Of a stretch of 64,000 bases of DNA, positions 46,126 to 55,458 are shown piece by piece; the first letter of the stretch is position 1, and each line of letters begins with the position of its first letter. The notes below the pieces were generated by a model. It saw nothing but the letters and a program-made list of their open reading frames with translations. It was not told the origin of the DNA and ran no database searches. The position numbers and the translations under genes are program-made. The stretch comes from Methylotenera oryzisoli (lineage in GTDB: Bacteria; Pseudomonadota; Gammaproteobacteria; Burkholderiales; Methylophilaceae), in NCBI GenBank assembly GCA_945881735.1, contig CAMCVF010000006.1, positions 1-64,000 on the forward strand, given 5' to 3'.

Positions 46126-48357
46126 TTAAAATTCTAATGGATCAATATCCAAGCTCCAGCGTACTTTTGTTGCAATTGGTAGCGCCCGCATTTTCGGCAT
46201 CCATTCTTTTAGTAAGCGCTGTAATGCAGCACGGGTATTAGCTTGAAGCAGCACTTGCGCACGCTCCATGCTCTTAAGCCTTTCCATCTGCGAACGAATT
46301 GGGTCATATATCATGACATCCGTTTTTATGTCGTTTGCGATTTTAAGTGCTTGATTTAAAAATTGCCCAACCAAACTAAAATGATTGGCCTCTGCGCGTA
46401 GTAATGCAAAAAAACATGTGGGCGGAAATTGCATCACACGCCGCTCTTGCAAGAGCTCATCTGCAAAACTGGCGTAATCTTGCGCGCGGAGGGCATTAAA
46501 TAACGCATGTTGCGGAAAAGCAGTTTGAATCAATACTTGCCCTGCTTTATCGGCTCGCCCAGCTCGGCCTGCCACTTGCATCAGCTGCGCAAATAAGCGC
46601 TCACCGGCGCGAAAATCCGGACTATATAAAGCACCATCAAGATCAATCACACCAACTAAAGTCAGATTCGGAAAATCATGCCCTTTGGCCAACATTTGTG
46701 TGCCAACTAAAATATCGATTTCTTGATTATGCACTTGCGTTAATAAATCGGTCAGCGCATTTTTATTGTTCATGCTGTCACGATCCACGCGCGCAATTCT
46801 AGCGCTCGGCAGCAAAGTTTGCAGGGTTTGCTCTAAACGCTGCGTGGCATGACCTAAAGGGCGCATATCGGCATTGCCGCAGCTTGGGCATTGTAATGGG
46901 ATTTTTTGCTCAAGCCCGCAATGATGGCATTTAAGTCTTTTTTGGCTTAAATGCACCACCAAACGCGCAGAACAACGCGTGCAAGGCGCCACCCACTGGC
47001 AAGCATTACAATGCAAAACTGGCGCGTAGCCACGACGATTGATAAACAATAAGCTTTGCTCACTTTTAGTTAAGCGCTCTTGCAGAGCTTTTACTAGTAA
47101 GGGTGAAAGCCCATTTTCAGTCGGTGATTTTGCAACATCAATACAATAAATATCGGGCAGCGCCGCATTTTCAACCGCTCTTTTAGCTAACGTAAGTAAT
47201 CCATATTGCTGCTTCTGCTGAGTCTTTTGGTCATCTGCTGGCTGATTAGTCGCATTAAACCAAGTTTCTAATGATGGGGTCGCACTACCTAAAATAATCG
47301 GGATGTTGAGTTGCTTAGCACGCACCATCGCCACATCACGCGCATGGTAACGCATACCATCTTGTTGCTTGTAAGAGCCATCATGCTCCTCATCCATCAC
47401 AATCATTTTTAACTGTGGCATGGGTGTAAATACACTTAAGCGGGTGCCAATCACAATTTTAGCCGCCCCAGAACTAGCCGCCAACCAATTTTGTAAACGC
47501 TCACTTTCGCTTAAATTGCTGTGTAATGTGACTAATGGAAATTGACTTAGGCGGCTTCTAAAACGCGCCTCTAGTTGTGGCGTTAAATTGATTTCTGGCA
47601 CCAAAACTAACACCTGCGCGCCCATTCCCTGTGCATTTTTTTCGCTTAATACTCGCTGCAAAATCTGAATATATACCTCTGTTTTGCCACTACCTGTTAC
47701 GCCATACAATAGCCAAGGCTTAAAATTGTGAGTGAGCGCTAACACACATTTAATTGCCTTTTTCTGCTCAACATTTAATGTAGGTTCAACTGCCGATGTT
47801 GGCAGAGATGCTTTTACGGCAGTGACTTCATACGCTGTCACAATGTTTAACCTTGTTAATTCCCTAATTGCTTTGCGCCAAGTAGCAGAGATTAATGCCA
47901 ATTCAGACTCTGTAACTTCTTGTTTTGATTGCAGCGCCGTCAACATGAGTTGCATTACCACTTTTTTAGGTGAAACTAACGCCATATCGGCATTTTCTGT
48001 TAATCGATACGCAAACATTTTGCGTGAAACGGCTGGCTTAATTTGACGCAAACGCAACGGTAAGGTTGAAATTAAAGCCTGTCCTAATGGGTAGTGATAA
48101 TAGTCGGCGCAAAAATTTAATAATTTAAAGCTTGGGCTATCGATTAGCACCTCATCAAATACATTACTGACTGCTTTTAATTTTTCAATTGGATAGTCCG
48201 ATTGATTGCTAATGGCAACGATAATACCGATTAGATTTCGGCCAGCAAATGACACAACAACGCGGTTTCCCAGCTGCGCATTAAAGCCACCGCTAAGATA
48301 ATCAAATAATCGATTAATCGGTACATCTAAAGCAATTTTTAAAATAACTGGCGGCAT
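46126..48357 (-). CDS. priA: Primosomal protein N' (replication restart helicase PriA)
   Basis: A 743-residue helicase that restarts stalled replication forks. It has an N-terminal DNA-binding domain, Walker A LLYGVTGSGKTEVYI, the DEEHDGSYKQQDG Walker B region, and helicase motifs GSATPSLETW and GRAGRADKAG. Two zinc-binding clusters lie between (CNACQWVAPCTRCSARL, CHHC, CPSC). Length is normal for the family. It is divergent from argS. Confidence 0.97.
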   Translation of the reverse strand: MPPVILKIALDVPINRLFDYLSGGFNAQLGNRVVVSFAGRNLIGIIVAISNQSDYPIEKLKAVSNVFDEVLIDSPSFKLLNFCADYYHYPLGQALISTLPLRLRQIKPAVSRKMFAYRLTENADMALVSPKKVVMQLMLTALQSKQEVTESELALISATWRKAIRELTRLNIVTAYEVTAVKASLPTSAVEPTLNVEQKKAIKCVLALTHNFKPWLLYGVTGSGKTEVYIQILQRVLSEKNAQGMGAQVLVLVPEINLTPQLEARFRSRLSQFPLVTLHSNLSESERLQNWLAASSGAAKIVIGTRLSVFTPMPQLKMIVMDEEHDGSYKQQDGMRYHARDVAMVRAKQLNIPIILGSATPSLETWFNATNQPADDQKTQQKQQYGLLTLAKRAVENAALPDIYCIDVAKSPTENGLSPLLVKALQERLTKSEQSLLFINRRGYAPVLHCNACQWVAPCTRCSARLVVHLSQKRLKCHHCGLEQKIPLQCPSCGNADMRPLGHATQRLEQTLQTLLPSARIARVDRDSMNNKNALTDLLTQVHNQEIDILVGTQMLAKGHDFPNLTLVGVIDLDGALYSPDFRAGERLFAQLMQVAGRAGRADKAGQVLIQTAFPQHALFNALRAQDYASFADELLQERRVMQFPPTCFFALLRAEANHFSLVGQFLNQALKIANDIKTDVMIYDPIRSQMERLKSMERAQVLLQANTRAALQRLLKEWMPKMRALPIATKVRWSLDIDPLEF

Positions 48358-48547
48358 TTGAATATGGGGGATGCGTTATGTGTCATATTAGGAACAAGTA
48401 ATTGTTAGCTAAGTTACTAAAATTAAAAGGTAAGTCATATGTAACAGTATCTCAATTTTAATCAGTAACTCAGGATTTAAAATCTCGCTTGAGTTAAAAT
48501 ACTTGCTCTGTAAAAATTAACCTCTATTTTAGAAAGCATCCGTTTTT

Positions 48548-50206
48548 TTGAAAGCTCATTTATCCTCTTTATTAACGCAAGCGGCCACCAAAATTGGTGC
48601 AGATACCTCACAGATTAATTTAATAATTGAGCGCCCAAAATCGGCTGAGCATGGCGATTTTTCCAGCAATTTAGCCATGATGTTGGCTAAACCACTGCGT
48701 AAAAACCCGCGTGAGCTAGCCTCCAGTTTAATCAATGCGTTGCCACAAAGCGAATATATTGTAAAAGTAGAAATCGCAGGGGCGGGATTTATTAATTTCT
48801 TTTTAAACGCGCAATCTAAACAAAGCGTGATTAGTGAAATTTTGCAGCAAGGCGCTCAATTTGGGCGCAATGATTCGGGTAAAAATGAGAAAGTACAAGT
48901 GGAGTTTGTGTCTGCAAACCCAACAGGACCATTGCATGTTGGGCATGGTCGCGGTGCAGCGGTAGGCGATTGCTTGGCTCGATTACTAGATGCTAACGGT
49001 TGGGACGTAACGCGCGAATTTTATTACAACGATGCAGGTGCACAAATTGATAATCTGCTGATTTCTGTATTGGCGCGGGCTAAAGGTATTGCCACCGACG
49101 ACATCAGCTTTCCAGAAAATGGTTATCGTGGTGATTATATAGTGGATATTGCCAATGCCTATTTGGCAAAAAGTACAATATCGGCGGATGATAGGCAAGT
49201 GACTGCCAGTGGTGATCTAGATGATATCGAATCAGTGCGCGCTTTTGCGGTGGCGTATTTGCGGCAAGAGCAAGATTTAGACTTAAAAGCTTTTCAAATT
49301 AAATTTGACGTTTTTTCGCTTGAAAGCGCCCTGTACTGTACAGGTAAAGTAGAGAATACTGTACAAAATTTAATTAAAAGTGGCCATACCTACGAACAAG
49401 ACAATGCGCTTTGGCTAAAAACCACAGATTTTGGGGATGATAAAGACCGCGTAATGCGCAAAACAGATGGAGGCTACACTTATTTTGTACCCGATGTGGC
49501 CTACCATTTAGATAAATGGAATCGCGGCTTTGTGCGTGTGATTAATGAGCAGGGCGCTGATCACCATAGCACGATTAACCGCGTGCGTGCTGGCTTGCAG
49601 GCTTTAGATGTGGGCATCCCACCCGCTTGGCCAGATTACGTATTGCACCAAATGGTGACAGTGATGCGTGGCGGCGAGGAAGTCAAACTGTCTAAACGCG
49701 CTGGTAGCTATGTTACTTTGCGTGATTTAATTGATGAAGTAGGCTGTGACGCAACGCGCTACTTTTTGGCAGCGCGCCGTGCCGATTCACAATTAGTATT
49801 TGATATTGATTTAGCGCGCGCGCAAACCAATGATAATCCTGTGTATTACATTCAATACGCACACGCCCGTATTAACAGCGTACTAACACAATGGAACGGC
49901 GAAATAGACTGCTTAAAACAAGCGAATTTAAGCCCCTTAAATATGCCAAATGAAACAAAATTGTTGCAGCGTTTAGGGGAGTACCCTGAAGTGGTCCGCA
50001 GTGCCGCGACTGAATTGGCACCTCACACCATTGCCAATTATTTAAAAGAATGTGCCGCTGATTTGCACAGTTATTATAATGATACAAAATTTTTAGTGGA
50101 TGATGCGACAACTAAACTAGCTCGAATGGCGTTAATTGCAGCAACACAACAGGTGCTCAAAAATGGCTTAAATTTGCTTGGTGTGAGCGCACCCAATAAA
50201 ATGTAA
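48548..50206 (+). CDS. argS: Arginyl-tRNA synthetase
   Basis: A 552-residue class I aminoacyl-tRNA synthetase charging tRNA-Arg. The HIGH motif appears as [12 protein letters not shown] (about residue 124), the KMSK equivalent as [13 protein letters not shown], and the N-terminal Add1 domain and C-terminal DALR anticodon domain are complete. The start is TTG at 48548, giving the normal [12 protein letters not shown]-terminus; no nearby ATG fits. argS, SPOR and dsbA follow in the order common in betaproteobacteria. Confidence 0.96.
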   Translation: MKAHLSSLLTQAATKIGADTSQINLIIERPKSAEHGDFSSNLAMMLAKPLRKNPRELASSLINALPQSEYIVKVEIAGAGFINFFLNAQSKQSVISEILQQGAQFGRNDSGKNEKVQVEFVSANPTGPLHVGHGRGAAVGDCLARLLDANGWDVTREFYYNDAGAQIDNLLISVLARAKGIATDDISFPENGYRGDYIVDIANAYLAKSTISADDRQVTASGDLDDIESVRAFAVAYLRQEQDLDLKAFQIKFDVFSLESALYCTGKVENTVQNLIKSGHTYEQDNALWLKTTDFGDDKDRVMRKTDGGYTYFVPDVAYHLDKWNRGFVRVINEQGADHHSTINRVRAGLQALDVGIPPAWPDYVLHQMVTVMRGGEEVKLSKRAGSYVTLRDLIDEVGCDATRYFLAARRADSQLVFDIDLARAQTNDNPVYYIQYAHARINSVLTQWNGEIDCLKQANLSPLNMPNETKLLQRLGEYPEVVRSAATELAPHTIANYLKECAADLHSYYNDTKFLVDDATTKLARMALIAATQQVLKNGLNLLGVSAPNKM

Positions 50207-50244
50207 CTCCAATAAAAACAACAAAGTAATATTAAGGAATAAAA

Positions 50245-50862
50245 ATGAGTAAAGATTACAAGCCCACCCCAAAAATAAGTAGCAGTAGCAAAGGCAACCC
50301 GTTTTTTTCAGGCTTGCTAATAGGCTTATTAATAGGCGTTGGTTTATCACTTGCCGTAACCATGTACATTAAAGGCTCTGAAAGCCCATTTAGTGAGAAA
50401 AAATCCATTTCAAACAATGGAGAAATGCTTTCTGAAAAACTGCCGAAGCAAGAAATAGCTACTGAAAGCGCTTTGCCTTCAGAGGAAAACCCTGACGAAA
50501 CAGCGCAAAATAAAGCCAATAATCAATTTGATTTTTATACGATTTTGCCCGAAACTGAAAGTACGGTCACTGAGCAAGAAGTAAAAGACAGTACATTAAC
50601 CGTTAAAAAAGACAATTATTTCTTGCAAATTGGTGCTTTTCAAGATGAAGCCGATGCGGATAATATGAAAGCCGAGCTTGCGCTACAAGGCTTTGAAGCC
50701 GTTGTGCAAACTGCGACGATTCCTGAAAAAGGCGCTTGGCATCGCGTACGTGTTGGACCACTAAGTGATATTAACCAAATTAATAAAATTAGAAGCGAGT
50801 TAACCACTGGCGGTTTTAATACCGATTTAATCAAAGTGCATACTGAAACTAAATCAAATTAG
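50245..50862 (+). CDS. SPOR-domain membrane protein (FtsN-like)
   Basis: A 205-residue bitopic membrane protein. It has a short cytoplasmic tail, one helix at about 21-41 (FFSGLLIGLLIGVGLSLAVTM), a Glu/Ser-rich periplasmic linker and a C-terminal SPOR domain (YFLQIGAFQDEADADNMKAE, then WHRVRVGPLSD). SPOR domains bind denuded septal peptidoglycan, so a role in cell division is likely. TAAGGAA precedes the ATG. The gene is 38 bases after argS. Confidence 0.9.
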   Translation: MSKDYKPTPKISSSSKGNPFFSGLLIGLLIGVGLSLAVTMYIKGSESPFSEKKSISNNGEMLSEKLPKQEIATESALPSEENPDETAQNKANNQFDFYTILPETESTVTEQEVKDSTLTVKKDNYFLQIGAFQDEADADNMKAELALQGFEAVVQTATIPEKGAWHRVRVGPLSDINQINKIRSELTTGGFNTDLIKVHTETKSN

Positions 50863-50962
50863 CCTCACCTAATAATTTGTCATCTGAATCGTTTATTATG
50901 CGTTGTTTGTCATAGTTTGCTGTATCAAAAATAAATTTTTAAAGTCATCTAGGAATTACCCC

Positions 50963-51622
50963 ATGAAAAAATATTTAAGCCTATTAATGTTATTGTTAAG
51001 CACTTCTGTTTTGGCGGAAGCGCCAAAACCAGGTGCTGAGTTTGACGCGGTTGCGCAACCTATCACCACCGATGTGGCTGGCAAGATTGAGGTAATGGAA
51101 GTGTTTTGGTATGGCTGCATTCATTGCTACCAAATGGAAGTACCTTTAAACGCCTGGGTTAAAAAATTACCAGCTGACGTTTATTTTAAACGTATGCCAG
51201 CCTTACCACGCGCCGATTGGGCACCAATGGCCAAAGCTTTCTTTGCGATGGAAACATTAGGCTTACAAGAAAAATTGCATACGCAATTATTTGAAGCGGT
51301 CCACAAACAAAAAGTGCTTAACCCAACAGATGAAAAAGCAGCTATTGACTGGGTAACAAAAGCCAGCGGCATGGATAAACTTCAAGTAGAGCAAGCCTTT
51401 AAATCTTTCACAATCAACACTAATTTAAATCGCGCTGCTCAAATTTTCCGCTCATCTGGCGCAACAGGCGTACCTAGCTTAATCATTGATGGCAAATTTA
51501 TCACTTCTAGCACCATGAGCGGTGGAAATGCTGAAGCGCTTAAAGTATCTGATTACATTATTGAGAATGTGCGTAAAGAAAAAGCCATGCAAACTACAAA
51601 GGCACCCGCTACAAAAAAGTAG
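50963..51622 (+). CDS. dsbA: DsbA-type thiol:disulfide interchange protein
   Basis: About 219 residues from the ATG at 50963, which begins a signal peptide (KKYLSLLMLLLSTSVLA). The active site is FWYGCIHCY, CIHC rather than the commoner CPHC, and the cis-Pro loop is ATGVPSLI. It oxidises cysteines of periplasmic proteins. The frame ends right after an A6 run. The adjacent frame continues for 25 codons with a Lys/Ala-rich tail (VEAANKAKAAPKKKVLL...), suggesting an indel removed or added a tail. The neighbours argS and SPOR support identity. Confidence 0.92.
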   Translation: MKKYLSLLMLLLSTSVLAEAPKPGAEFDAVAQPITTDVAGKIEVMEVFWYGCIHCYQMEVPLNAWVKKLPADVYFKRMPALPRADWAPMAKAFFAMETLGLQEKLHTQLFEAVHKQKVLNPTDEKAAIDWVTKASGMDKLQVEQAFKSFTINTNLNRAAQIFRSSGATGVPSLIIDGKFITSSTMSGGNAEALKVSDYIIENVRKEKAMQTTKAPATKK

Positions 51623-51766
51623 AGGCGGCCAACAAGGCCAAAGCAGCACCTAAGAAAAAAGTCTTACTTAAAAAGACGATATTGATTAAAAGCTAGCTGT
51701 TTTATTTAGCAACAAACCCGCTAATGTCTATATACAGCTGGTTTTTACGCGCTACAATTTATGCTT

Positions 51767-52570
51767 ATGAAAATTTTTATCACAGGTGCCTCCAGTGGTA
51801 TTGGCTATGCGTTAGCCAATGAGTATGCCCGACGTTACTCTAACAGCAATTGCATTATTGGCATAGCTGCCAGACGAAGTGATCACTTACACGAGTTAGC
51901 CGATAGTCTACAAAACCAGTATCACATCACCTGTTGTATTTACCCTTTAGATGTGCGCGATAGCTTAGCCTGCCAATTAGCCGCCCAAGATTTTATAGGC
52001 AAATTTGGCGCGCCTAATTTGGTAATCGCCAGCGCAGGCGTTAGCCGCGGCACCTTAACAGAATGTCGAGAAGATATCCCCGCTTTTCAAGCCGTGATGG
52101 ATATCAATGTGATGGGCATGGTGCATACTTTTCAGCCTTTTATCGCCGCCATGAAGCAGGCCGCCGCTAACGGTGAAAGCGCACGAATGGTTGGCGTAGC
52201 CAGTGTGGCAGGCATACGCGGCATACCCGGCAGCGCCGCCTACAGCGCCAGCAAATCAGCGGTAATTACCTATTGCGAAAGTCTGCGTGCCGAAGTGCAA
52301 CACTACAATATTGCCGTTAGCACCATTGCACCTGGTTATATTCGCACCCCTATGACAGAAATTAACCAATATAAAATGCCATTTTTGATGGACGCCGATG
52401 AGTTTGCCCACAAGTTTGCCGATGCCGTTGAAAACAAAACACGCTATCAAGTTATTCCCTGGCAAATGGGAATCATCGCTAAGATAATGCGCTTAATACC
52501 TGCGCGTTTATGGGATTATCTCATGAAAAACGCGCCACATAAAAAGCGCATTGAATGGGATTGGTTGTAA
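51767..52570 (+). CDS. Short-chain dehydrogenase/reductase
   Basis: A complete 267-residue classical SDR. The cofactor motif is FITGASSGIGYALA, NAG-like motif ASAGVS at about 88, catalytic Ser in VGVASVAG and Tyr-Lys in YSASKSA. The Met at 51767 directly precedes the first strand; 51761 is also possible. The C-terminal tail (MRLIPARLWDYLMKNAPHKK) suggests membrane association as in DltE/YdfG-like lipid-acting SDRs. The substrate is unknown. It is unlike the truncated SDR at 20.4 kb, which keeps YCASK. Confidence 0.9.
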   Translation: MKIFITGASSGIGYALANEYARRYSNSNCIIGIAARRSDHLHELADSLQNQYHITCCIYPLDVRDSLACQLAAQDFIGKFGAPNLVIASAGVSRGTLTECREDIPAFQAVMDINVMGMVHTFQPFIAAMKQAAANGESARMVGVASVAGIRGIPGSAAYSASKSAVITYCESLRAEVQHYNIAVSTIAPGYIRTPMTEINQYKMPFLMDADEFAHKFADAVENKTRYQVIPWQMGIIAKIMRLIPARLWDYLMKNAPHKKRIEWDWL

Positions 52571-52589
52571 CAAATAAGACTTAGTCATT

Positions 52590-52616
52590 CGTCAATCCCT
52601 TATTGACGGGAATCCA
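52590..52616 (+). repeat. Intergenic copy of the dispersed 27-base repeat
   Basis: CGTCAATCCC, ten bases, GAATCCA, preceded by GTCATT, lies between the SDR gene and convergent ettA. The inner bases form a short hairpin (CGTCAA..TTGACG). It has the same layout as 23670-23696. Confidence 0.6.
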
Positions 52617-52767
52617 GGCAAGCACCTCATTAGACAATGCAACAAAAACAAAGCGTTTACCCTATAAAACATTGTCTCTGTCATACAGGATACTCACTAA
52701 ATACTAAACCCCTGACTGAATAACGGCCTCCACTGTTATGACGTGGCTTACAAAGCTGTAAACTTAA

Positions 52768-54432
52768 CTATCGAGTAATTGGTTTATAACGAATGCGTTT
52801 TGGTTTAGCGCCTTCTTCTCCAAGTCGTTTTTTCTTATCAGCCTCATACTCCTGATAATTGCCGTTAAAAAACGCCCATTGCGATTCGCCTTCTGCCGCC
52901 AAAATATGGGTAGCTATACGGTCCAAGAACCATCTATCATGCGAAATCACCAATACGCAACCAGCAAACTCCAGCAAGGCGTCTTCTAACGCGCGCAAGG
53001 TTTCTACATCCAAATCGTTGGATGGCTCATCCAGTAGCAATACATTGCCGCCAGAAATAAGCGTCTTAGCTAAATGCAAACGTCCGCGCTCACCGCCAGA
53101 AAGTTGGCCGACGATTTTTTGCTGGTCGCCGCCTTTGAAATTAAATCTTCCAATATAAGCTCTTGAAGGCGTTTCATAACGGCCAACCGTCAAGATATCT
53201 GAACCGTTGGCGATTTCTTCAAACACCGTTTTGGTATTGCCCAAATCGTCACGGCTTTGGTCTACATAGGCCAATTTTACCGTTTGACCTATATTCACTT
53301 CGCCGCTATCTGGCGTTTCTAAGCCCATAATCATTTTAAATAAGGTGGATTTACCCGCGCCGTTCGGGCCGATAATGCCGACAATAGCACCTGCTGGGAC
53401 GCTAAAGCTTAAATTATCAATTAATAATCTATCTTTAAACGCTTTGGTGACGTTATTAAATTCAATCACTTGATCGCCCAATCGCTCGCCAGCTGGGATA
53501 AAAATCTCCTGCGTTTCATTACGTTTTTGGTATTCGGCGCTGGCGAGCTCTTCATAACGTGCAATACGCGATTTACTTTTGGCTTGGCGCGCTTTTGGGT
53601 TTTGCCGCACCCATTCTAGCTCGGTGTTTAAGGCTTTACGGCGTGAGGATTCTTGCGATTCTTCTAACGCCAAACGCGCTTGTTTTTGATCTAGCCAGCT
53701 TGAGTAATTGCCTTTCCAAGGAATACCATGGCCTCGGTCTAGCTCTAAAATCCATTCGGCGGCGTTATCTAAAAAGTATCGATCATGCGTTACCGCCACC
53801 ACCGTGCCTGTGAATCTCACCAAAAATTGCTCTAACCACTCCACCGATTCAGCATCCAAATGGTTGGTTGGCTCATCCAACAGCAACATATCGGGTTTGG
53901 ATAATAGCAATTTGCACAACGCCACGCGGCGTTTTTCGCCACCTGATAATGGGCCTATTTTGGCATCCCAAGGTGGTAAGCGCAGCGCATCGGCAGCAAT
54001 CTCTAGCTGCGTACTTAAGTCACTCCCGCTGGCAGCGATAATATTTTCCCACTTGGCTTGTTCTTCCGCCAGCTTGTCAAAATCGGCATCTGGCTCAGCA
54101 TAAGCCGCATAAACAGCCTCTAGCATCACCTGAGCTTGCATCACTTCACCCATGCCGCTTTCTACTTCTTCGCGCACGGTTTTTTCGGCATCCAATTGCG
54201 GCTCTTGCGGCAAATAGCCTATGGTCATATTGGGCTGCCATTGCACTTCGCCCTCAAACTCTTTATCGGCATTGGCCATAATGCGCAACACGGTAGATTT
54301 ACCAGAGCCGTTTAAACCCAGTAAACCAATTTTTGCACCTGGAAAAAAAGACAACGAAATATCTTTGATGATTTGCCGTTTTGGCGGCACGATTTTGCTC
54401 ACGCGGAGCATAGACATTACATATTGAGCCAT
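52768..54432 (-). CDS. ettA: Energy-dependent translational throttle protein EttA (ABC-F ATPase)
   Basis: A 554-residue ABC-F protein with two ATPase domains. Walker A sites are GLNGSGKST and GPNGAGKST, signature motifs LSGGEKRRVAL and LSGGERGRLHL, and Walker B LLLDEPTNHLD and LLLDEPSNDLD. The linker between domains (PtIM) is basic. EttA binds the ribosomal E site and links translation to the ATP/ADP state. Length is standard. It is divergent from yaeQ. Confidence 0.96.
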   Translation of the reverse strand: MAQYVMSMLRVSKIVPPKRQIIKDISLSFFPGAKIGLLGLNGSGKSTVLRIMANADKEFEGEVQWQPNMTIGYLPQEPQLDAEKTVREEVESGMGEVMQAQVMLEAVYAAYAEPDADFDKLAEEQAKWENIIAASGSDLSTQLEIAADALRLPPWDAKIGPLSGGEKRRVALCKLLLSKPDMLLLDEPTNHLDAESVEWLEQFLVRFTGTVVAVTHDRYFLDNAAEWILELDRGHGIPWKGNYSSWLDQKQARLALEESQESSRRKALNTELEWVRQNPKARQAKSKSRIARYEELASAEYQKRNETQEIFIPAGERLGDQVIEFNNVTKAFKDRLLIDNLSFSVPAGAIVGIIGPNGAGKSTLFKMIMGLETPDSGEVNIGQTVKLAYVDQSRDDLGNTKTVFEEIANGSDILTVGRYETPSRAYIGRFNFKGGDQQKIVGQLSGGERGRLHLAKTLISGGNVLLLDEPSNDLDVETLRALEDALLEFAGCVLVISHDRWFLDRIATHILAAEGESQWAFFNGNYQEYEADKKKRLGEEGAKPKRIRYKPITR

Positions 54433-54595
54433 AGCAATAACTTAAATATTTAAAAGAATGAAAGCTTAACAGAAAGCAGGGTTAACTGGTAAGCAGGGCA
54501 GGCTTGCTAAAAGGTATAATGCAAGCACTTTAATGAAAGAATGCAATGGCAACTACTTTTGGCGCGCGCAATAGCGCTTATACTGGAGGCGCGCA

Positions 54596-55135
54596 ATGGC
54601 GCTAAAATCCACCATCTATAAAATTGACTTAAATATTGCAGATATGGACAGGCAATATTACGCGCAACACAGCTTAACGCTTGCTAAACATCCATCCGAA
54701 ACCGATGAACGGGTAATGGTACGGTTGATAGCGTTTACACTTTTTGCTAGCGAATCACTGGTATTTGGCAATGGCTTGAGTGATGACGAAGAGCCTGATT
54801 TATGGCAAAAAGATTTAACAGGCGCCATTCAGTTATGGATAGATGTTGGCCTGCCAACCGAAAAAGATATTCGTAAGGCAATTGGAAAATCTGCACAGGT
54901 TGCGGTGATGCTGTACGGCGGCAAAATTGCTGATATGTGGTGGCAGCAAAACAGCAAAGGTTTGTTAAAACTAAACAATTTAACCGTGATTAATCTGCCC
55001 GATACACAAGAGCTGGCAAAGCTAGCTGCCAAAAGCATTAATATTAGCTGCACTGTGCAAGATGCCGAAGTGTTGCTAAGCCACGATAGTGGCAGTTTTA
55101 ATATCATGCCAGTGATTCTAAAAGAGCGAACCTAA
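54596..55135 (+). CDS. yaeQ: YaeQ-family protein
   Basis: A 179-residue YaeQ protein with the family blocks MALKSTIYKIDLNIADMDR and HPSETDERVMVRLIAF, then WIDVGLPTEKDIRKA. The fold is PD-(D/E)XK-nuclease-like, and the function is unknown. The start is decided by GGAGG at 54585-54589, six bases before the ATG. The ATG lies inside the second copy of a GC-rich direct repeat, and a 19-codon upstream ORF (54546-54605) overlaps it. Confidence 0.9.
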   Translation: MALKSTIYKIDLNIADMDRQYYAQHSLTLAKHPSETDERVMVRLIAFTLFASESLVFGNGLSDDEEPDLWQKDLTGAIQLWIDVGLPTEKDIRKAIGKSAQVAVMLYGGKIADMWWQQNSKGLLKLNNLTVINLPDTQELAKLAAKSINISCTVQDAEVLLSHDSGSFNIMPVILKERT

Positions 55136-55199
55136 TTAGCCGTATTAAAAAATGCTATATAAAGCAGGGCTCCAAAAGGTGAGCTTTAAAAAAACTAAT

Positions 55200-55458
55200 T
55201 TAAGTTATTTTTGCTTTTGAGATTGCATTAAGTTGCTCTTCAGCAATCTGCTCTATATCCGTTAGGTTAAACTTCTCCAGTTTCATTCATATAATCTGAT
55301 AACTGAACTGAATTCAAACCTCGAGTATACAAATGTTCGATCAGCCTATGACGTAGCAATTGCTCTTCTGGAATATCTTTTAAAGTGAGAAGTTTGGTTG
55401 TAATTAATATGTCGTAACCATAGTCGACATCTTCACATTTTATATAACGAAATCTATT
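55200..55458 (-). pseudogene. Gene remnant just downstream of glmS (possible recombinase fragment)
   Basis: Two overlapping open pieces fill the gap between glmS and yaeQ. Piece A (55267-55458) has no start codon and reads YGYDILITTKLLTL, then EEQLLRHRLIEHLYTRGLNS and VQLSDYMNETG, which reminds me of the middle of large serine recombinases or related transposon proteins. Piece B (55200-55286) reads MKLEKFNLTDIEQIAEEQLN. The 3' end of glmS is the classic Tn7 attachment site, so debris from an element would be expected here. The family match is weak. Confidence 0.35.

Noticed and set aside
48358-48547. A tRNA or other RNA gene between priA and argS
   Set aside because: No cloverleaf arms or conserved T-loop sequence are visible; the gap appears to be a plain divergent promoter region.
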